DNA of 64,000 nt from Chitinophagaceae bacterium (GTDB lineage Bacteria; Bacteroidota; Bacteroidia; Chitinophagales; Chitinophagaceae), in contig JADKHN010000001.1 of assembly GCA_016721725.1 (NCBI GenBank), positions 248,001-312,000 on the forward strand, in the 5' to 3' direction. The notes below the pieces were generated by a model. It worked only from the letters and a program-made list of their open reading frames with translations, had not been told where the DNA came from and did no database searches. Positions 43,921 through 52,900 of this stretch are shown here, in pieces. Numbering within the stretch: the first letter of the stretch is position 1; every line of letters starts with the position of its first letter. The translations under genes and the position numbers were made by a program.

Positions 43921-46900
43921 GGGTTCACCACCGGTAAAGGATTCACCGTGATCGTGAAGCTCTTCGACGGACCCGTACAGGTCACACCCGCATTGGTAAA
44001 GCTGGGCGTTACCGTGATCGTAGCCGTGATCGGCGCACCCGTCGGGTTAGTCGCCGTGAAGGCAGCTATATTACCCACTCCGCTCGCTGCCAATCCGATC
44101 GCCGTATTATTATTGGTCCAGTTATACGTCAGCGTGCCGCCCGTCGTCGGACTCGTGAAGTTCACCGGCGCCGTCAGTGAGCCCGCGCAAACCGTCTGGC
44201 TCGCCGGCTGATCCACCTGTGGCGTCGGGTTCACCGTGATCGTGAACGTTATCGGCAAACTCACACAAGTGATGCCGCCATTGGTATAGCTCATCGTTAC
44301 CGTCACCGTCGCCACTACCGGCGCATTCGTCGGGTTGGTTGCCATGAACGATAATATATCTCCCGTGCCCGAAGCCGCAAGGCCGATACTTGTATTGTTA
44401 TTGGTCCAGTTGAATACAATTATTCCTCCGCTTACCGGTGTGGTAAAGTTGATATTGGCTGTTGGTGCTCCGTTACATACGGTCTGGCTGGCCACCGGAT
44501 TTACTACCGGTTGAGGATTCACCGTGATCGTGAACACCATCGGCGTACCGTTACAGGTTACACCACCGTTTGTATAGGCAGGCGTTACCGTGATCGTAGC
44601 CACGACCGGTACATTGGTGATGTTCACCGCCGTGAAGCTCGCGATATTACCCACCCCGCTCGCCGCCAATCCTATTGATGGCGCACTGTTGGTCCAGTTG
44701 TACACGATCGTTCCGCCTACCGTAGGACTGCTAAAGGTAACTGCCGCTGTAGCAGCCCCGTTACAAACCACCTGGTTGGCTACCGGAGTAACCGTTGCAG
44801 TTGGGTTAACCGTATAAGTAAAGGTTTTTGGCGTACCCACGCAGGTAAGTGTTCCTGCACCCAGGTAGGTGATCACTACCTGGCCGTTGCCCGTTTGTAC
44901 TCCCGGGGTGATAATACCTGCAGATACCCCACCGGTATAGGATGAACCACCGGCGCCACCGCCGCCTGCTCCCTTATCATTACCACTGCAGCCTGTTGTA
45001 CCCGCCGATCCGCCGCCGGCGCCACCGCCGCCTACGTATCCGCCGCCACCACCACCACCGCCCGGTATGCTTCCGAAGCTAAAGCAGCAGCAACTCTGTC
45101 CCGCACCGCCGTTTCCTCCGATGCCTGATGCATTACCCGCTGTACCCGGCGCTCCCAGGAAGCCAGCGCAGCCGATGCCCGCACCGCCAAAGTTCGATCC
45201 GATCGCTCCAAAACCGCCGCCCGCTACGCCACCAGAGGTGGGTGCATTGGTTCCGTTGGCGCCGTTTCCATCTCCGTTACCACCCGTACCGCCCGTTATC
45301 GCTGTACCGCTCTCACATCCGCCTCTTCCACCGCCGCCGCCACCGGCCGCAACGATGATCCTATCCGCTGCCGTCACTCCCGGGAACCGTACATCACTGG
45401 CTCCACCGCCGCCTCCGGCATTGCTGGCACCATTACCTCCACCATTAAAGCCGCCTGTTGCTCCACTGGCTGCGCCACCTACAAATATATTCAGTACCTG
45501 GCCCGGTGTTACCGCCAGGGTTCCTGTTGCTCTTGATCCTGTTCCACCAAAACCACCAGAAGTTGGCCCGGCATTACTGTTGCCACTGGCGCCCTGGGCA
45601 CCTGCTGCACCATAACTGTCAATGGTAATTGACGTTATGCCCGCAGGAACCGTCCAGGTTTGCATCGCCCCCGTATAATTAAAGGTTGCTGATACCGGAA
45701 CTGCCGGTGCCGGCGTGGTAATACTGGGTGTTACCGTAACCGTTGCCACATTCGGCGCATTGGTCGCATTCGTTCCCACGAACGAAGCTATATTACCCGT
45801 GCCACTGGCTCCAAGTCCTATCGTTGTATTATTATTTGTCCATGCATACGTAATAGTTCCTCCCGTAGTCGGACTTGTAAAATTGGTAGGCAGGAATGAT
45901 GTATTGTTACATACCACCTGGTCTGCAGGCTGATCTACCTGTGCTACAGGATTTACTGTAATGGTAAAGGTCTTCGTTGGACCAGGACATGGTGCGCCCG
46001 CAGGAACTGAATAAGTGATCATCACCTGCCCGTTGCCTGATTGTACGCCCAGCGTCGTTGATCCCGCACTTACTCCTCCCGTGAAAGATGAACCACCGGC
46101 GCCACCGCCGCCTGCTCCCTTATCATTACCACTGCAGCCTGTAGTACCTGCCGATCCGCCTCCGGCGCCACCGCCGCCTACGTATCCGCCACCACCACCG
46201 CCACCGCCCGGTATGCTACCGAAGCTGAAGCAGCAGCAACTCTGACCGGCACCGCCGTTGCCACCCACACCACTTACGTTACCCGCTGTGCCCGGCCCTC
46301 CCAGGAAGCCTGCGCAGCCGATACCCGCGCCGCCAAAGTTCGAGCCGATCGCGCCAAAGCCGCCGCCCGCTACACCTCCTGAGGTTGGTGCATTGGTCCC
46401 ATTCACCCCATTTCCATCTCCAGTACCACCGTTGCCACCAACGATGCCGGTACCGCTTTCACAACCTCCTCTGCCACCACCACCACCACCGGCCGCTACG
46501 ATCAGCCTGTCCGCTGCCGTCACTCCCGGGAACCGCACATCACTGGCTCCACCGCCGCCACCGGCATTAGTGGATCCGCCATTACCGCCGCCGTTGAAGC
46601 CGCCCGTTGGAGTAGCTCCCGCGCCTCCTACAAATATGTTCAGCACCTGGCCCGGTGTTACCGCCAGCGTGCCCGTTGCTCTTGTTCCTAATCCTCCGTT
46701 ACCGCCCGCCGTCGGGCCACTGTTACTGTTACCCGTTGCACCTGATCCGCCCTGTGCCCCATACGCATCGATCGTCACCGAAGTAATGCCCGCGGGTACC
46801 GTCCAGGTCTGCATGGCTCCCGTATAATTGAAGGTGGCTGTAACTGATGATGCCGGTACATAGACCGGTGTAACGGTTATCGTACCTACCAATGGCGCAT

Positions 46901-49900
46901 TCGTCGCATTGGTGCCAATGAATGAAGCAATATTACCCGTGCCGCTGGCCGCCAGGCCAATGGCCGGGGTACTGTTCGTCCAGTTGAAGATCGTACCCGG
47001 TACCGTTGTCGTAAAGTTAACCGGCGCCGTTGGTGCACCGTTACATACCACCTGGCTCGCCGGTTGATCCACCTGGCCCGTCGGGTTCACCGTGATCGTG
47101 AACGTTATTGGAGTACCCACGCAGGTGGTTCCAGCATTGGTATAAGATGGCGTTACGGTTATGGTTGCTGTTACAGGTGCTGAACCCGCATTGGTTGCTG
47201 TAAAGCTCGCGATATTACCGGAGCCGCTCGCGGCTAAGCCTATTGATGGCGTATTATTCGTCCAGTTGTACACGATCGTACCGCCCGTTGTAGGACTGGT
47301 AAAGGTGACCGGAGCTGTCGGACTGTTGTTACAGACCGCCTGGTTCGATACAGGGTCAACTGTTGGTGTTGGGTTAACTGTATACGTGAAGGTGATCGGT
47401 GTACCCGTACAAGTTACTCCGGCATTGGTATAGCTTGGGGTTACTATTATTGTTGCCACTACCGGCGCATTGGTTGCATTGGTAGCAGTAAAGGACGCTA
47501 TATTACCAGATCCACTGGCTGCAAGACCGATGGATGGAGTGTTATTCGTCCAGTTATAAACCGTACCTGTCACTGCGCCACTGAAGGTAACCGCAGCAGT
47601 TGAAGTATTGTTACAGACTACCTGGTTGGCCACTGCATTTACTGTTGGGATTGGATTAACCACCACCGTTGCCGTGATGGGTAAACCCGGACAGCCATTT
47701 AAATCAGATGTTATCGTAAAGGTCACGGTTACCGGTGCATTGGTCGTATTGGTCAACGACCCGCTGATATCACCTGTACCACTGGCCGCAATGCCGGTTA
47801 CAGCTACCGTATTATCCCTGGTCCAGGCATAGGTCGTGCCGGGTTCTGTACTGGTTAATACTATCGTTGTAATGGCCGATCCGCTACAAATGGTTTGTGC
47901 AGACGGAGTGGCTGTTACAACCGGTACCGGTTTCACCGTTGCTGTTACAGGCACCCTTGGTGCACTTACGCAGTTCTGGCTTGCTGAATATTCAAATTCG
48001 ACTCTTGAAATGAAGGTACCTGCCCCGAATTCTCTCCAGATGTTTTGCGGAGGAGCTGCCGTCAGCGGGGACTGCATACCAAGACGTTGCAACTGTACAG
48101 GGAATCCTGCAATGGTGGTATTATAATCACCGTTTGCATAAGAGTTGATATTACCGCGATAACCCAGGATACCGATCACCTCACCCGCTGCTACAGGTAT
48201 ATTACAAGGCACACTGCCCAAAGAAGGGTTATTGAATGTCTGGAACAGCGTAGTGAACGCATTTGTTGTAGCTGAGAATACCGGTGGTGGTGTATTGCCG
48301 GTAAATTTCATTACAGCAACACTCATGGGTCCGGATGAAGCCGTTGTTGGTACACTCAATGAGGTGATCACAAAATCAGTTGGTGCTGTAAACCAGTACC
48401 CTCTGACGTTACCAGGGAATGTGCTGCTCTGTCCGGGCATTGCCAGTAAGCTCTGGACTCCAGAATTGATAGACGCATCTACATAATAAGTGGTGGTTGC
48501 GGTTACATTCGGGTTGAAGGTATTGCCTGTATTTAAAACAATACCACCCGTTGCAGCATTCCACCAGTTGATGATTCCATTGGACGTAGCAGAAAGATTG
48601 GCTACTCCCGGCCCGCAAATTGTTGCGCCTGTTACTGATATAATATTCGGCTGATTGGCAACAGTAATGGTAAAGCTTATTGGTGTACCGGTACAGGCTC
48701 CATTTACCGGAGTAACCGTGATGGTACCACTGATAGGAGCTGCAGTAGCATTTGTAGCTGTAAAGTTCAGGTTACCAGTTCCGCTTGCGCCGATGCCAAT
48801 AGCCGCATTGGTATTTGTCCAGTTATATGTCGTACCTGCACTTCCGCCGCTAAATGTAACAGAAGCTGAAGAACCATTACAGAATGCCTGGTTGGCCACA
48901 GGATTAACCACGGGGTCGGCAATCGTTACAGATTGAGAGGCCGTAGCAGTACAGCCATTATTGCCATAACCTAAGGTTACCGTATAATTGGTTGTTCCGG
49001 TATTATGAACAATTGATTGGGTGGTAGCGCCGCCCGGGCTCCATGAATAGGAATTGGCAAAAGGAGCTGTTAAAGTTATAGGAGCACCGCTGCAACTTGG
49101 AGTGCCCGGTGTCACCGTAATAGCTGACGGATCCCTGGGCACATCCACCGTTAACTGGTAGCTGGCACAACCTGTACCTGTATTCACTTCATGCACCACT
49201 ACTACAATGGTTCCGTTGGCAGGTATTGTTGCCTCATAGAAAATAGAAGCAACAGGCGATGAACCCGGATCGGCGAGGTAATTGGTACAAGGATTGTTCG
49301 GGTCAAAACTATTGAGATAGGCCACCGAAAATGCATTGGTACCGCAACCGGAATTATGCCCGATGGTAACGCATACCGGTGTATTCCTGACATTGGTAAT
49401 TGTATAAGCATCGTAGAATCTTGAGCCGGTTGCTGTAAATATACCCGGACATGCTTTGGGCGCTGCACAGGTTGAAACCGTAGCAAAACGGTTGATACGT
49501 CCGGTCTGTTGCGGATCTCCTGCACCCAATGAACCATTGAATACATAATCAGCTATGTTTACAATAGCATCAGGATTTGATGCTGTTGAGCAACCAAACT
49601 GGTTGGTAACGGTTAAACGGTAAACACCTGATGCTGTTACAGGCTGTGTTTGTGCCGTACCCATATTGGTAAATGGCGCTGTTAAGAAGCTTCTTCCCCA
49701 TTGATAGGTATAATTGGGATCAACCGGGCCTGTAAGTGTAACTGTGGCATCCTGACAGAAAGTACCTGCGCCGCCAATTGTAAATGCAGCAGGGTTTGGA
49801 TTCACCACCACATCCATTTCATCAAATGATGCTGTACAGGGTGGATTGCTGATCGTCCAGCGGAAGGTATAGGTACCCGCCGTGGTCATACCTGAAATAT

Positions 49901-52900
49901 TAGTTATCGGTGATGAAGGAGTAAGGATATTAGCTGCAACAGGGCCTCCTACCTGTGTCCAGGTTCCGGTACCCGTTGAAGGTGTATTTCCCGCCATGGT
50001 TGCTGTTCCTGATGAAACGCAAACCGTTGTGATGTTCGGGCCGGCTGCTGCCGTTGTGGGCAGGCCGTTTACAGTTATGGAACCATTTGCCGTTACCGTT
50101 CCGCAGCCTCCTGTTAAGGTTACCGTATAGTTGAACGTACCGGAAGCAGTAGGCGTTCCGCTGATGGTCACCACATTGGCCGCCCAGTTACCCGTTACCC
50201 CTGCAGGCAGGCCGCTGAAGGTGGCGCCGGTAGCATTGGTGGTCGCATAAGTGATGTTGGTGATCGCCGAATTGATACAGACCGTCTGTGCATCCGTTCC
50301 GGGAGCGGAAGAAAGACTGATGGTGTTCAATGGGTTCACCGTGATGGTACCGTTTGCAGAAGCTGATCCGCAACCACCCGTAAGCGTTACGGTATAATTA
50401 AATACGCCTGAAGCGGTTGGAATTCCGCTGATCGTGACCACGTTAGCAACCCAGGTGCCGGTTACACCGGCGGGCAGGCCACCGAAGGTAGCGCCCGTTG
50501 CACCTATTGTTGAGTAAGTGATATTGATGATCGCGATGTTGGTACAAACCGTTTGGGCGTCGGTGCCCGGAGCTGATGTCAGCGAAATGGCATTCAAAGG
50601 TGTTACAGTGATTGAGCCATTTGCTGTTACACCACCGCATGTACCACCGGTTAATGTCACTGTATAATTAAAGGTACCCGTTACCGTTGGTGTACCGCTG
50701 ATGGTCACCACGTTGGCAGCCCAGTTTCCGGTAACCCCGGCCGGTAAACCACTAAAGGTTGCACCGGTAGCGCCGTTGGTCAGATAAGTGATATTGGTGA
50801 TCGCCGCATTGATGCAAATCGTTTGCGCATCCGTACCCGGAGCCGAAGTGAGGGCAATGCTCTCGCAAAGGGCAGACAGATAGCTGCAGCCGGTTGGTAA
50901 GGTAAAGCTTGGAGGCGTATTGTTATCGCGGATCCAGTTATTTTGGTTGTTCAATGCCGCGCGGAGACCGGTCAAAGGTCCGAGTACTCCCGGATGCAGG
51001 CAATTCGCGTATTTGGCATTATTGTATTCGGAACTGATGTCACCCGGAGTGCCGATCCAGATGCAATTCACACCGGAGGTAAGTCCCGTTGGCAATGCGG
51101 AAGTGGTTGTAGAAACCACCGCACCGTCCCAGGCGCCTAAGGTACTTCCCGGATCCACATTCATCTGGATCGCACTGATGAAGGTCGGTGCAGCCGGTGT
51201 TCCGCGATAGGCCAGGATCTGGTCACCGCTGGTGGACAGGTTCAATGCCACACCGGTCACGGTTCCTGCTGCTCCGCCGCCTGAGCGGGTTGCGGTCAGT
51301 CCGGAAATCCTGATCTCTGTTCCGCCAACGAGCCCGCCAGCTGGAGCTGTCCAGGTACAGGTCTCTTCACCCACACCAAATACGTTGGTGCTGAGCCATC
51401 CGTTGTTGGTGAAATTGATGACCGTTCCGGGACCGACGTGCCTTAATAATACAAAGGAGAATTCATCCGGACCCGTCGTGGATGCATATCCGCTGAACCC
51501 GATATCACCGGCATTCAACGTGGTAGCACCGACTGGGAAAGGAGTCACCCTCCACATGGCCAGGACCTGGTAAGCACCCTGGCAACCAGCAGAGCAATTG
51601 GCCCGGCGTCCTTCGATGAATACAAAACCAGTTCCTGCTGCCAGGCCGGTCGTACTGATATTAGAACCTGGTGTATAAGGCAAATAGGTAGCACCGCCAT
51701 CAGTGGTATATCGGAAATCATCCGCACATCCCGTACCGCCGCTGCCCGGATTGAAAGTGGCACTGACCGGAGTTCCATCGGCCACATTGATCGTTGCCGG
51801 GGTCTTCGCCAGTATGGTCGGTCTGACCGGTAATACGGTGACTGTTAATAAAGCGCCGTTTGAATTGGTCGAGCCGGCCACATTAGTTGCAACACAACGA
51901 TAGATATATCCATTCAGGCTTAAAGGTGCTGCTGTAATATTTAACGTGTTGGTGGTAACACCAGCATAAATAGCGTTATTGGAAAGATTGGCAAATCCGC
52001 CGCCATTATCCACCTGCCACTGGTAACTGAGTGCGCCACCGGCGGTGATGGTAAAGCTGGTATTGCTGAGTTCACAAATACTGGCCGGAACAGGCTGCAA
52101 CGTGATCGTTGGAGGAGTTCCCAAACCAAGGTAGAGGCATCCGGTTGGAACCGTAAAGCCCGGAGGCGTTAAATTATCCCGGTACCAGTTGGCCTGGTTG
52201 TTCAAGGCAGCACGTAAAGTAACAATGGGACCCAGGGTTCCTGGGGCAGCGCAGGTACCATACCTCGCATTGTTGAATTCGGAAGCCAGGTCACCGGATG
52301 TTCCGATCCAGATGGCATTCGTACCCGTTGTGAGTCCGGTCGGCAGGGCGCTGGCATTGCTGGATACCACGGCTCCATCCCATGAAGCCGCATTGCTGCC
52401 AGCTTCTACATTCATATGAATAGCACTGATGAAGGTAGGAGATGCAGGAGTACCGCGATAAGCGAGGATCTGATCACCGGTTGTTGACACATTCAAAGCC
52501 GTTCCGGTAACCGTTCCTGCAGATCCGCCTGCAGCCAGGGTTGCGGTCAGACCACTGATCTTGATCTCCGTACCGGCCGGGTATGCGGCATTACTCGTCC
52601 AGGTCACGGTTTCTTCACCCACACCAAATACATTGGTGCTGAGCCATCCGTTATTGGTGAAGTTGATGACCGTTCCGGGTCCGATATTCCTTAATAAGAC
52701 AAAGGAGAATTCGTCCGTGGTGGTGGAGGTATAGCTGGTGAAGCCGATATCGCCGGCATTCAAAGTAGTTGCGCCAGCCGATAATGGGGTTACATACCAG
52801 GCGGCCAGGACGATGTAATTACCCTGGCAACCAGCAGAGCAACTGGCCCTGCGGCCTTCGATGAATACCCATCCGGTTCCTGCGGCCAGGCCGGTAGTAC